A stretch of 64,000 nucleotides of DNA from JBFWWP01 sp050246115 (GTDB lineage Bacteria; Planctomycetota; UBA8108; UBA1146; JAJFFE01). How positions within the stretch are numbered: position 1 is the first letter of the stretch; the number at the start of each line of letters is the position of its first letter. Below, piece by piece: positions 53,069-61,415 of this stretch. The position numbers were made by a program, and so were the translations under genes. Below the pieces are notes generated by a model, which saw only the letters and a list, made by a program, of their open reading frames with translations, had not been told where the DNA came from and made no database searches. The DNA lies in assembly GCA_050246115.1 (NCBI GenBank), contig JBFWWP010000007.1, positions 62,001-126,000 of the forward strand. The letters run 5' to 3'.

Positions 53069-53647
53069 TCACGCGGATCCCGGTGCGTTCTCCTTGGGGC
53101 CCGCGGCTGGGCTCGTTGCCTTGGGGCCGAAGAACTCCATCAAGATGATCCACCCGACCCCGACACAGATCGCGCTGTCCGCGACGTTGAAGTTGGGCCA
53201 GACGTGAGCCTTCCCGCCCCCGTCCACGTAGAAGAACTTGAGGAAGTCCCGGACCGCGCCGAGGGTCACGCGGTCGTAGACGTTGCCCAGCGCACCACCG
53301 GCAACGAGCCCGAGGGCCACGGCGAGGCCTCCCCGGGTGCTCGCCGGGAATGCAACCATGCTCGTCGTGGCGCACACTGCGATGACGGAGACGGCGGTCA
53401 ACATCCAGGTCATGCCCGCGAACCACCCACTGAATGCCCCGTAGTTCAGCACGGCCTCCAACTCGAACCAGTTCGGGATCACCTCGCGCGTGATCGCGCG
53501 TACGATTCGAGACGTACCGTCTACTGCCAGCACCTGGACGTCGAGCAGGTCGAAGAAGTACGCCTTCGACCACAAGTCCCCCACGACGACAAAGATCATG
53601 ATCCCGAGATAGCCGGCAATGGCGTTCGTTCGTTTCATGCGCCTCAT
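53069..53647 (-). CDS. lspA: Lipoprotein signal peptidase (signal peptidase II)
   Basis: An aspartic membrane protease that removes signal peptides from lipidated prolipoproteins. About 192 residues with four hydrophobic segments. The catalytic Asp motifs are GGALGNVYDRVTLGAVRDFL and WPNFNVADSAICVGV. ATG codons at 53647 and 53638 both fit. Several lipoproteins in this window would be its clients. Confidence 0.93.
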   Translation of the reverse strand: MRRMKRTNAIAGYLGIMIFVVVGDLWSKAYFFDLLDVQVLAVDGTSRIVRAITREVIPNWFELEAVLNYGAFSGWFAGMTWMLTAVSVIAVCATTSMVAFPASTRGGLAVALGLVAGGALGNVYDRVTLGAVRDFLKFFYVDGGGKAHVWPNFNVADSAICVGVGWIILMEFFGPKATSPAAGPKENAPGSA

Positions 53648-53728
53648 TCAAACTTCGGTTTCAGAAATGCCACTGCAACCAACCCACGACCCCTCGTGGA
53701 GCCTCGAAGGGCGCTATGAAACTCCCCC

Positions 53729-53929
53729 CTACGTCGCCGGCGGTCGAATCTCGCCTTCCGTTGCCTTGCGCCGCAAGCGCTCCCATACGCGGCGGCGCTC
53801 TGCCTCACTGTAGCCCTGCCACCCCGCGATCTCTGCCAAGCTGCGCCCGCAACCGATGCAAAGCTGCGACCGCGCATCGATCTGGCACACTCGGGTGCAA
53901 GGCGACTCCACAGGCCCTTCCGCGGTCAC
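53729..53929 (-). CDS. DUF1289 small cysteine protein
   Basis: 66 residues matching the DUF1289 pattern: SPCTRVCQID near the start, LCIGCGRSLAEIAGW in the middle and ERRRVWERLRRK at the end. Four Cys probably bind zinc or a cluster. Function unknown; such proteins are widespread in proteobacteria. Confidence 0.88.
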   Translation of the reverse strand: MTAEGPVESPCTRVCQIDARSQLCIGCGRSLAEIAGWQGYSEAERRRVWERLRRKATEGEIRPPAT

Positions 53930-54002
53930 GACGTTTCCCCGACCCTCGCCCGGCGCTTCTCGCGGAAGCGGCTCGAGTTCCCATGTCTCATCCCGCGCCA
54001 GC

Positions 54003-54584
54003 TCACTGGCTACCCCGCAACCGTACGAGCACCACCGCGTCCGAGTAATCGAGCCCTTCGCTCAACCAACTCTCCGGGAGCGAGTGCCGCCCGAGGTCCA
54101 ACTCGACGAAACCGGCTCTCCGGTAAGCGGCGATCGCGCGCACGTTCCGGCGTGACGGGCGGATCACCAAACCCGCGACGGTGTCCACGTCGAGTAGCAT
54201 CCCGCTCAAGCGACGAATCGCCTCGCTTCCCCATCCGCGTCCTTGGTCGACCGCGCTGGCGATCCAAATGTCCAGCTCCGCAAACCCGTGCCAATCTCGC
54301 AGGCCGTCGTAGCTGATGCAACCCACCCCGCGACCCGCGACCTCCAAAACGAAGACCCGGCCGTTGCCGTCGCCCCGTTCGTCGAAGAACGACTCGTGGT
54401 AGTCGTCGAAGAACTCCTCCCGTGTGGGCACCGGATGATCCGGGAACTCAGGCGGTCCAATCATGGCCGCCGTCGCGTCCGATGCGGTACACCACTCGAA
54501 GACGCGCTCGCGGTCGCTGAGGTCCGCTGGCCGTAGCACCACCACCGGCGAGTATGCTCCACTGGCCGCCATCGCTCGATCCAC
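54003..54584 (-). CDS. GNAT-family N-acetyltransferase (RimJ-like)
   Basis: 193 residues if begun at GTG 54584, which is four bases behind a perfect AGGAGG; an ATG at 54572 is farther from that site. Visible features: LRPADLSDRERVFEWCTASD (start of RimJ-like domains), VGCISYDGLRDWHGFAELDI, the CoA loop QGRGWGSEAIRRLSGMLLD, and RNVRAIAAYRRAGFVELDLG. Substrate unknown. Divergent from rocD. Confidence 0.87.
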   Translation of the reverse strand: MDRAMAASGAYSPVVVLRPADLSDRERVFEWCTASDATAAMIGPPEFPDHPVPTREEFFDDYHESFFDERGDGNGRVFVLEVAGRGVGCISYDGLRDWHGFAELDIWIASAVDQGRGWGSEAIRRLSGMLLDVDTVAGLVIRPSRRNVRAIAAYRRAGFVELDLGRHSLPESWLSEGLDYSDAVVLVRLRGSQ

Positions 54585-54667
54585 CGTACCTCCTGGACTT
54601 TCCCCGGCCGCTGCGGCAACCTCGTCGAGTAACCCCGGCCCACGCCGGTCAGGAAGGAAGTACTCGG

Positions 54668-55918
54668 ATGGTCCACACCCGCTCGGTTCACACCGCTGCA
54701 ACCAGCTCACAGGCAGCGATGGACCTGGAAGATCGCTACGGAGCTCACAACTACCATCCGATCCCAGTCGTGATCTCTCGCGGCGAAGGGGTGTACGTGT
54801 GGGACGTCGAGGGCAAACGCTATCTCGACTTCCTCTCCGCCTACTCCGCCGTGAACCAGGGCCACTGCCACCCCCGCATTGTAAGGGCGCTGACCGAGCA
54901 AGCCCACCGCTTGACCCTGACTTCACGCGCGTTCTACAACGATGTCCTGGGACCGTTCACCCGGTTCATCACGGAGTTCTTCGGCTACGACCGGGTGTTG
55001 CCGATGAACACCGGCGTGGAGGGTGGCGAGACTGCGGTGAAGCTGTGTCGCAAGTGGGCTTACCAAAAGAAGGGCGTCCCGCACGATCGTGCAAAGATCC
55101 TGTTCGCGCGCAACAACTTCTGGGGGCGTACGCTCGCGGCGATCTCCACCTCCAACGATCCGCTATCACGCAACGACTTCGGTCCCTACATGCCGGGCTT
55201 CGAAATCATTCCGTACGACGACCTGCCGGCACTCGAACGAGCGGTCGCGGATCCCGATGTGGCGGGGTTCATGGTCGAGCCCATCCAGGGCGAGGCAGGC
55301 GTCATCGTGCCCCAGGACGGCTACCTGCGCCGCGCCGCCGAACTCTGCCGCCGCCAGCAGGTGCTCTTCATCGCCGACGAAGTGCAAACGGGCCTTGGTC
55401 GCACGGGTCGCATGCTGTGTTGCGACCACGAACAGGTGAAGCCCGACTTGTTGATCCTCGGCAAGGCTCTCTCCGGGGGCACCATGCCGGTGTCCGCAGT
55501 CCTCGCCGACGACGAAGTGATGCTCTGCCTCCAGCCTGGGGAGCACGGCTCTACCTATGGGGGCAACCCGCTCGGCGCGCGGGTAGCCATCGCTGCGCTC
55601 GAAGTGCTCCGAGACGAACGTCTCCCCGAGAACGCCGCGCGGCTGGGGCCGATCTTCCGCGAATCCCTCACGGCACTCGGCCTGCCTTGGATTCGCGACA
55701 TCCGCGGCAAAGGCCTCATGAATGCCGTCGAGGTCGATCCCGCGAGCGGCATCAGCGCCTGGGACGTGTGCGTGTCGCTCAAAAACCACGGGCTCTTGGC
55801 GAAACCCACGCACGATCACATCATCCGCTTCGCCCCGCCGCTCGTCATCACCGAGGAGCAGCTCCGCGAAGCCTTGGAGATCTTGACCCGCGTGCTCCAG
55901 CAGTACACGCCCCGCTGA
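54668..55918 (+). CDS. rocD: Ornithine aminotransferase
   Basis: A PLP enzyme that turns ornithine and 2-oxoglutarate into glutamate semialdehyde and glutamate. 416 residues. Family markers: YGAHNYHPIPVVISRGEGVY at the N-terminus, MNTGVEGGETAVKLCRKWAY, FIADEVQTGLGRTGRML, and the PLP lysine in LLILGKALSGGTMPVSA. Its product is the substrate of PruA, encoded 1.7 kb away on the other strand, so ornithine can be converted to glutamate here. Confidence 0.95.
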   Translation: MVHTRSVHTAATSSQAAMDLEDRYGAHNYHPIPVVISRGEGVYVWDVEGKRYLDFLSAYSAVNQGHCHPRIVRALTEQAHRLTLTSRAFYNDVLGPFTRFITEFFGYDRVLPMNTGVEGGETAVKLCRKWAYQKKGVPHDRAKILFARNNFWGRTLAAISTSNDPLSRNDFGPYMPGFEIIPYDDLPALERAVADPDVAGFMVEPIQGEAGVIVPQDGYLRRAAELCRRQQVLFIADEVQTGLGRTGRMLCCDHEQVKPDLLILGKALSGGTMPVSAVLADDEVMLCLQPGEHGSTYGGNPLGARVAIAALEVLRDERLPENAARLGPIFRESLTALGLPWIRDIRGKGLMNAVEVDPASGISAWDVCVSLKNHGLLAKPTHDHIIRFAPPLVITEEQLREALEILTRVLQQYTPR

Positions 55919-55970
55919 AAACCCGGCCGGAGCTCCTGACCATGCTGCACGGTGTGACCCTCTGGTCGGA

Positions 55971-57395
55971 TCACGCCTCGAAGTAGGCCAGCACGAACTG
56001 CCGGACATCCTCGGCGCGCGTCATTTTCACGACCTCGAGGAGGCGTTGCAGGTCGCGATTGCGTTTGGCGGCAATCTCCGACTCGTCCAGCTCCGCGTCC
56101 GCCAGCGGGCGCACGAAACGGTAACGCCCCGACAAGCCGGCTGGTTCGATCACGCCCATCTTCTCCAAGGTGATCAGACAGTAGTCGATCGTTGCGTCGC
56201 CGCGCCCCGTCTTCCCATGGACGGCGAGCCGCAATTCCTCGACATCGAAGTCTGCGTGAGGGTCCGTCTGCGCCGCGAGCGCCGCCACTCGTATCTGGGC
56301 CGCCGACGGATTCATCCACTCCACGAAGGTGTGCTGTACCGCCAGGTCGTCCTCCGAGTACAGGAGCACGCAACGCGCGGGCAGTCCATCCCGACCGGCC
56401 CGCCCGACTTCTTGGTAGTACGCCTCGACACTCCCGGGAAGCTGCGCGTGCACGATGAACCGGAGATCCGCCTTGTCCACGCCCATCCCGAATGCATTGG
56501 TCGCCAGCAGCAACAGGCCATCACGGGGTGTGGCCCGGATGAAGCGGTCGTAGATGCGCTTCTTCGCGGCCGCCGGTAGCTGACCGTGGTAGATCTCGAG
56601 TTGCCGTTCCGGCAGCGCTCGCCGCACCCGCTCGGCCATCCGCTCCAGGTCGCGGATCAAAGCGAAGTAGACGATGCCCGTGCCCCGCTGGGTCCGAGCC
56701 AGCTCCAAGATCCGCTCGAGCTTGTCGTCGTCGTTCCACACCGACTCCACCGCGAGCGTCAGATTCGGTCGATCCAAAGGTGCCATGAACGTGCGCAGCT
56801 CGTCGGCCTCCCGCGCCAGCGTCGCACAAATGTCTTCGCGAACCCGACGCGTAGCCGTGGCGGTGAGCGCGATCACCGGGGGCTGCCCGAGTTCGCGGCG
56901 AAACTCGCCCACCCTCTGGTATGCCGGCCGCAGGTCGTGCCCCCACTTCGTGATGCAGTGGGCCTCGTCGACCGCCAACAACTTGACGCCCCCCGGAACC
57001 TCAGCCAGCGCTCGCACGAACTCGTCTCGCTGCATGCGTTCGGGAGTGGCATAGACCAGGTCGAACTCGCCCCTTGCAAGGCTTCGGCAACGGCGGCTGC
57101 GCTCGTCGCGAGCCAAGCTGCTGTTGATGTACTCGGCGCGGATCCCACGCTTATGCAGGGCCGACACCTGATCTTCCATGAGCGCGATCAAGGGACTCAG
57201 GACTAGGGTCACTCCCGGACCGGGTAGCGCCAGCGCGGGCAACTGGTAACACAGACTCTTCCCCGATCCGGTCGGCATGACCACGAGCGCGCTGCCACCG
57301 GCCAACACGCGCTCGACGACCTCCCGTTGCCACGGGCGGAGTGCCTCGAGGCCGAAGCGCTCGCGTAAGCAGTCGCCCGAGAATGACTTCGACAT
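55971..57395 (-). CDS. recQ: RecQ-family DNA helicase, short form, with N-terminus derived from a repeat element
   Basis: ATP-dependent 3'-5' helicase. Motifs: FGLEALRPWQREVVERVL, VVMPTGSGKSLCYQLPA (I), LSPLIALMEDQVSAL, LAVDEAHCITKWGHDLRPAY (II and aromatic loop), IALTATATRRVREDI (III), ATNAFGMGVDKADLRF (V) and QEVGRAGRDGLPARC (VI). It ends at about 474 residues, just where the zinc-binding cysteines would begin, so the RQC zinc site and HRDC domain are missing. Possible starts are ATG 57395 (MSKSFSGD), ATG 57407 and TTG 57497. All three lie inside repeat copy 3, and none has a strong ribosome site. Confidence 0.92.
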   Translation of the reverse strand: MSKSFSGDCLRERFGLEALRPWQREVVERVLAGGSALVVMPTGSGKSLCYQLPALALPGPGVTLVLSPLIALMEDQVSALHKRGIRAEYINSSLARDERSRRCRSLARGEFDLVYATPERMQRDEFVRALAEVPGGVKLLAVDEAHCITKWGHDLRPAYQRVGEFRRELGQPPVIALTATATRRVREDICATLAREADELRTFMAPLDRPNLTLAVESVWNDDDKLERILELARTQRGTGIVYFALIRDLERMAERVRRALPERQLEIYHGQLPAAAKKRIYDRFIRATPRDGLLLLATNAFGMGVDKADLRFIVHAQLPGSVEAYYQEVGRAGRDGLPARCVLLYSEDDLAVQHTFVEWMNPSAAQIRVAALAAQTDPHADFDVEELRLAVHGKTGRGDATIDYCLITLEKMGVIEPAGLSGRYRFVRPLADAELDESEIAAKRNRDLQRLLEVVKMTRAEDVRQFVLAYFEA

Positions 57396-57548
57396 CTTGC
57401 CGTCCATTTGGGTCAGATTCGGCCGATCCGGAAAGCTCGGAACCGGAGGCGTAGCCTTAGTTCCGGTGAGGATTTCGAGGTCTTCGGAGCGGTCCAAGAT
57501 GGCCCGAAGCGACGAGCAAGAGGGTGAAGTTATTCTTGGGCGACTCCT
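57368..57548 (-). repeat. 181-bp palindromic dispersed element, copy 3, fused to recQ
   Basis: Inverted relative to copies 1 and 2 and differing from copy 2 at seven positions. Three changes lie in the end next to recQ and break the terminal inverted repeat (AGTCGCCCGAGAATGACTTC against AGTCGCCCAAGAATAACTTC, plus one nearer the tip). One change creates the ATG at 57407 and another the TTG at 57497. The recQ reading frame passes through the element without a stop. The element therefore supplies the recQ leader and first codons. Confidence 0.9.
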
Positions 57549-57586
57549 AAGACCTCATCGGTGCGACTCACGCTTGGGGTCCCCGG

Positions 57587-59215
57587 TCATCCCATGTGCG
57601 GGTAGCGATAAGATCGCGGGGGATCGAAAGTCTCTTTGATGGCTCTGGGGGCGACCCAGCGCACCAGATTGAGCGCGCTGCCGGCCTTGTCGTCGGTACC
57701 CGAGGCGCGCCCGCCTCCGAACGGCTGTTGCCCGACGACCGCCCCGGTCGGCTTGTCATTGATGTAGAAGTTGCCGGCCGCGAAACGCAACCGCTGACTG
57801 ATCCTCTCGGCCGCCAAACGATCCTGTGCGAACACCGCACCCGTCAGCGCATACGGGCTGGTCTGGTCGCACAGAGTGAGCGCGTCTTCCAAGGAGTCGT
57901 CGTCGTAGACGTGCACCGACAAGACCGGTCCGAAGATCTCCTCCTCCATGGTCTTGAACCGCGGATCGTCACACTCGATCAGGGTCGGCTCCACGAACCA
58001 CCCACGCTCGCGGCTGGCCGCTCCTCCCGCAAGAACGCGCGCGCCAGCACTCGTTCTGGCATGTTCCACGTAGCCCGTGATCCGCTTGTAAGCTTCCTCG
58101 TTGATGACGGCACCCATGAAGTTCCCGAAGTCGGCAACATCCCCCATGCGGATCGACTCGATCTGACTCACCAACGAATCCCGGAACGACTTCCACAGAC
58201 TGCGAGGCAGGTACACACGGCTGGCCGCCGAACACTTCTGTCCCTGGTATTCGAACGCTCCCCGCAGCGCCGCCGTCACCAAGGCCTCCAACGACGCCGA
58301 AGCGTGCGCGAAAATGAAGTCCTTGCCGCCGGTCTCACCGACGATGCGCGGGTAGTTACGGTATCGATCCAAGCCCTCGCCGATACGGCGCCACAAGGCA
58401 TGGAAGACCGCGGTCGAGCCAGTGTAGTGAATCCCCGAGAAGTGGGGCGAGTCGAGGAGCGCCTCCGTGATCTCTCCCGGCGATCCGGGAACGAAGTTGA
58501 TCACCCCCGGCGGCAACCCCGCGGCTTCGAGCAATCGCATCAGGTAGTAGTTCGAGTAGACCGACGATGAGGACGGTTTCCAGATGGCGACGTTCCCCAT
58601 GAGCGCCGGTGCCGTGGGCAGGTTGCCGGCGATGCTCGTGAAGTTGAAAGGCGTCACCGCGTACACGAACCCCTCCAGCGGGCGGTAGTCCATGGTGTTC
58701 CAGTACCCGGTAGGACTCTTCGGCTGGTCCGAGTAGATCTGCTCGAGCGCGAAGTAGCAGTTGAAGCGCCAGAAGTCGATGAGCTCGCACGCGGCGTCGA
58801 TCTCGGCCTGAAAGCACGTCTTCGACTGACCCAACATCGTGGCCGCGTTGAGGGTGTTCCGCCAGGGACCGGCGAGTAACTCCGCGGCCTTCAGGAAGAT
58901 CCCCAAGCGCACTGAGTACGGGGCCGCCGACCACTCGCGCCAAGCGCTTTGGGAACTCGCAACGGCCGCCGCGACGACCTCCGGGGTCGCCGAGTGCCAC
59001 CGACAGAGAACCTTCTCGTGATCGTGCGGGGCGCGCCACTCCTTGACCTTACCGGTGAACACCTCCTTGCCCCCGACGAGGCAAGGAATCTCGAGGGTCT
59101 CCGAGGCCAACTCTTGGATTCGCTTCTGGAGCGCCACGGTACTCGCTTCACCAGGGCGAAACGACGAGATGGGTTCGTTCGGTGGCAACTCGAGGTGAAA
59201 GCGCGTGTTGTTCAT
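57587..59215 (-). CDS. pruA: L-glutamate gamma-semialdehyde (P5C) dehydrogenase
   Basis: Oxidises glutamate semialdehyde/P5C to glutamate with NAD. 542 residues, typical of the single-domain PruA found outside proteobacteria. Markers: ATMLGQSKTCFQAEIDAACE, AVTPFNFTSIAGNLPTAPAL, GGKDFIFAHASASLEALVTA, the catalytic Cys in YQGQKCSAASRVYLP, and the C-terminal NFYINDKPTGAVVGQQPFGG. It lies 39 bp downstream of the saccharopine-dehydrogenase-like gene, probably in one operon. Confidence 0.96.
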   Translation of the reverse strand: MNNTRFHLELPPNEPISSFRPGEASTVALQKRIQELASETLEIPCLVGGKEVFTGKVKEWRAPHDHEKVLCRWHSATPEVVAAAVASSQSAWREWSAAPYSVRLGIFLKAAELLAGPWRNTLNAATMLGQSKTCFQAEIDAACELIDFWRFNCYFALEQIYSDQPKSPTGYWNTMDYRPLEGFVYAVTPFNFTSIAGNLPTAPALMGNVAIWKPSSSSVYSNYYLMRLLEAAGLPPGVINFVPGSPGEITEALLDSPHFSGIHYTGSTAVFHALWRRIGEGLDRYRNYPRIVGETGGKDFIFAHASASLEALVTAALRGAFEYQGQKCSAASRVYLPRSLWKSFRDSLVSQIESIRMGDVADFGNFMGAVINEEAYKRITGYVEHARTSAGARVLAGGAASRERGWFVEPTLIECDDPRFKTMEEEIFGPVLSVHVYDDDSLEDALTLCDQTSPYALTGAVFAQDRLAAERISQRLRFAAGNFYINDKPTGAVVGQQPFGGGRASGTDDKAGSALNLVRWVAPRAIKETFDPPRSYRYPHMG

Positions 59216-59254
59216 GCGAACTCCAAGTCGGGTTGGGGGGAGGCTCCGGGTTCC

Positions 59255-60352
59255 TCAGGTCGAACGCTTGGCGGACAGCGTCCCGCTCTTCGCGTAGAGC
59301 TGGCCATTGCGGGTCGCGAGAAACTTCTCGAAGTCGATCTCCTCTTGTTTGATGAAGCCCTGCTTCGGCAAGGTGCCGTCGGCGACCATCTCCACGACCG
59401 CGGTGACCGATGCGGCCGTGGTCCACGAAATCGCGCGCCACTCCTGGCCCGCGATCTTCATCGGATAGTAGGCCTCCACGAACTCCTCACGGAACAACTT
59501 GCCCGCCTGCCAACCCTCCACGGCAGCGTAGACGTAGACGATATCCTGGCCAACGGGAGGCTTCGCGTTCACCAGAATGCGTCCCGCTTCCTCGCGGTTG
59601 TTCTTCATGTGCAGCTCATGGAAAAAGAATCGCATGAGGTCGCAGTGACCCCGGTAGCGCAGCGTCTTGTAGTTGAGTTCCTCTACCCGACCGTCGAAGG
59701 TCTCGCACATCGTACCGAGCCCGCCCGATGTGGCGAACGCCTCCAAGCATATTCCGTCGATGACGACGACTTCGAGTTGCGTCATCGCGGGGATCATTCG
59801 GCGGCGACCCTCCATCACCACCTCACAGTCGTTCAGGTACTCGTTCACGACTCCCTCGGGAGACCAATTGAACGCATACCCGAGGAGGCCGCTGGGGTGC
59901 TGCGGCAACGCCCCGACTCGCAGCTGCACACTGCGCAACTTGTCGAATCGCTTGCAGAGGGAGGCGCCGACGATCCCAATGAAACCGGGGGCGAGACCGC
60001 ACTGCGGGGCCATGACCCCTTTCGCGGTCGCACTCAGAGCAATGGTGGCGTTGGTCGTCGGCACGTCCTCCGTCAAATCGAAGTAGTGGATCCCTGCCGC
60101 ATGGGCGCCTCGTGCCACGCCAATGTTCAAGTGGTAGGGCAAACATGACACCACCGCTTGGTGTTGCCGAAGACTGTCGTTGAGCAGCTCGGTGTCGCTC
60201 ACGCTCCCCACGCGGGTTGAAAAAGGCAGACCAGAATGCTCGCTGTTGTCGAGACCGGTAACCCGAAAGCCCGACTCGTGGAGCAGGGTGGCGACGAGAG
60301 TCCCCACCTTTCCCAGACCTACGACCAAGACGGAGTCGATCGCACGGCTCAT
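59255..60352 (-). CDS. Saccharopine dehydrogenase-like oxidoreductase
   Basis: 365 residues. Rossmann motif SVLVVGLGKVGTLVATLLHE, then HQAVVSCLPYHLNIGVARGA, HYFDLTEDVPTTNATIAL and APQCGLAPGFIGIVGASL, which are the standard saccharopine-dehydrogenase-family blocks. Enzymes of this group act in lysine degradation or related amino acid steps that also produce a semialdehyde. Being upstream of pruA, it may supply that enzyme with a semialdehyde (inference). Confidence 0.88.
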   Translation of the reverse strand: MSRAIDSVLVVGLGKVGTLVATLLHESGFRVTGLDNSEHSGLPFSTRVGSVSDTELLNDSLRQHQAVVSCLPYHLNIGVARGAHAAGIHYFDLTEDVPTTNATIALSATAKGVMAPQCGLAPGFIGIVGASLCKRFDKLRSVQLRVGALPQHPSGLLGYAFNWSPEGVVNEYLNDCEVVMEGRRRMIPAMTQLEVVVIDGICLEAFATSGGLGTMCETFDGRVEELNYKTLRYRGHCDLMRFFFHELHMKNNREEAGRILVNAKPPVGQDIVYVYAAVEGWQAGKLFREEFVEAYYPMKIAGQEWRAISWTTAASVTAVVEMVADGTLPKQGFIKQEEIDFEKFLATRNGQLYAKSGTLSAKRST

Positions 60353-60383
60353 TCTGTACTCGATTCTTTGGACTCAGGTTCCT

Positions 60384-60402
60384 AGCGGCGGCCGCAGCCG
60401 CT
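60384..60402 (-). terminator. Small hairpin after lplA
   Basis: AGCGGC (60384-60389) and GCCGCT (60397-60402) with a 7-nt loop lie 15 bp past the lplA stop. There is no T-run; weak. Confidence 0.3.
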
Positions 60403-60416
60403 GCGACACTCTTCGA

Positions 60417-61415
60417 TCAAAAGAGAAACTCGACGAACTCAGCGCGCGAAAGGCCTCCAAAGTACGACTCCACATCGACCTCGGCGAGGGCTTCGGCCAA
60501 GTCGGCCGGTTCGTAGCGCACACCAACCAGCCGCCACTCGATCTCCGAGATCTCGCCGAATCCCAGGAAGTCGCCGTAGATCCGGCAACTCTCGATGCGG
60601 CCCGCCTGCACGTCGATGCGCGCGTCCAGCTCCCCAATCGAAAACCGATGCACCTTGCGCACGTTGAACCGCGGCGACTCTCCGAAGTTCCAATTCCACT
60701 GTCGGTACTTCGAGTCAGCCAACTGCTGAACTCGTTCGAGCTCCTGCGCGTCGAGCTGACGAACCGGCGGGGTGGTGGTTCCGAACAAGCCCTCGACGAG
60801 CAGATCCCGAAACTCGCCAAGGTCCATCGCCCGCGGCAAGAACTCTGAGATGTTCGCCACTCGACTGCGGATCGACTTCAACCCCTTGGACTCGATCTTG
60901 GTGAATCGCGGACGTAGGGCTTGCGTGACCCGGTCGAGATCCGAGTCGAACAGCAGGGTCCCGTGACTGAACATCCGGCGAGAGGTCGTGAACTGCGCGT
61001 TCCCGGAAATCTTGCGACCCGCGACGACGATATCGTTGCGACCCGTGAGTTCGGCGTCGACACCGAGCCGGTGCAAGACCGCCACGATCGGGTCCGTGAA
61101 CTCCTTGAACTCCAACCGGGCGCCAGGCCGGAACCGCTTGATGAAGCTGAAGTTGAGGTTGCCGAGGTCGTGATACACCGCGCCGCCGCCGGAGATCCGG
61201 CGAACGACCCGAACCCCTTCCTGATCCACGAACTCGGGATCGATCTCCTCCAGGGTGTTCTGGTTCCGGCCCACGATCACCGACGGCCCGTTCACGTACA
61301 GCAGCAGGTACGAAGTGTCCGCCCCGCCGTCCAAGTGCCGAACCGAGAACTCCTCGAGTGCCAGATTCCAGCTCGGGTCGTGACACCCCTGGTTGTCGAT
61401 CAAGCAGTCGATCAT
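60417..61415 (-). CDS. lplA: Lipoate-protein ligase
   Basis: Attaches lipoic acid to E2/H proteins of oxo-acid dehydrogenases and the glycine cleavage system. 332 residues from ATG 61415 with AGGAAAA upstream. Features: NLALEEFSVRHLD start, LLYVNGPSVIVGRNQNTLEE, VVRRISGGGAVYHDLGNLNF (the RRxSGGGxVxHD signature), and the lysine of GRKISGNAQFTTSRRMFSHG. A C-terminal accessory domain is present. First gene of a leftward run with the dehydrogenases behind it. Confidence 0.95.
   Translation of the reverse strand: MIDCLIDNQGCHDPSWNLALEEFSVRHLDGGADTSYLLLYVNGPSVIVGRNQNTLEEIDPEFVDQEGVRVVRRISGGGAVYHDLGNLNFSFIKRFRPGARLEFKEFTDPIVAVLHRLGVDAELTGRNDIVVAGRKISGNAQFTTSRRMFSHGTLLFDSDLDRVTQALRPRFTKIESKGLKSIRSRVANISEFLPRAMDLGEFRDLLVEGLFGTTTPPVRQLDAQELERVQQLADSKYRQWNWNFGESPRFNVRKVHRFSIGELDARIDVQAGRIESCRIYGDFLGFGEISEIEWRLVGVRYEPADLAEALAEVDVESYFGGLSRAEFVEFLF

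Noticed and set aside
665..57548. Three repeats considered as CRISPR or ordinary duplications
   Set aside because: They are dispersed over 57 kb, 181 bp long and internally palindromic, with no spacers and no shared flanks.
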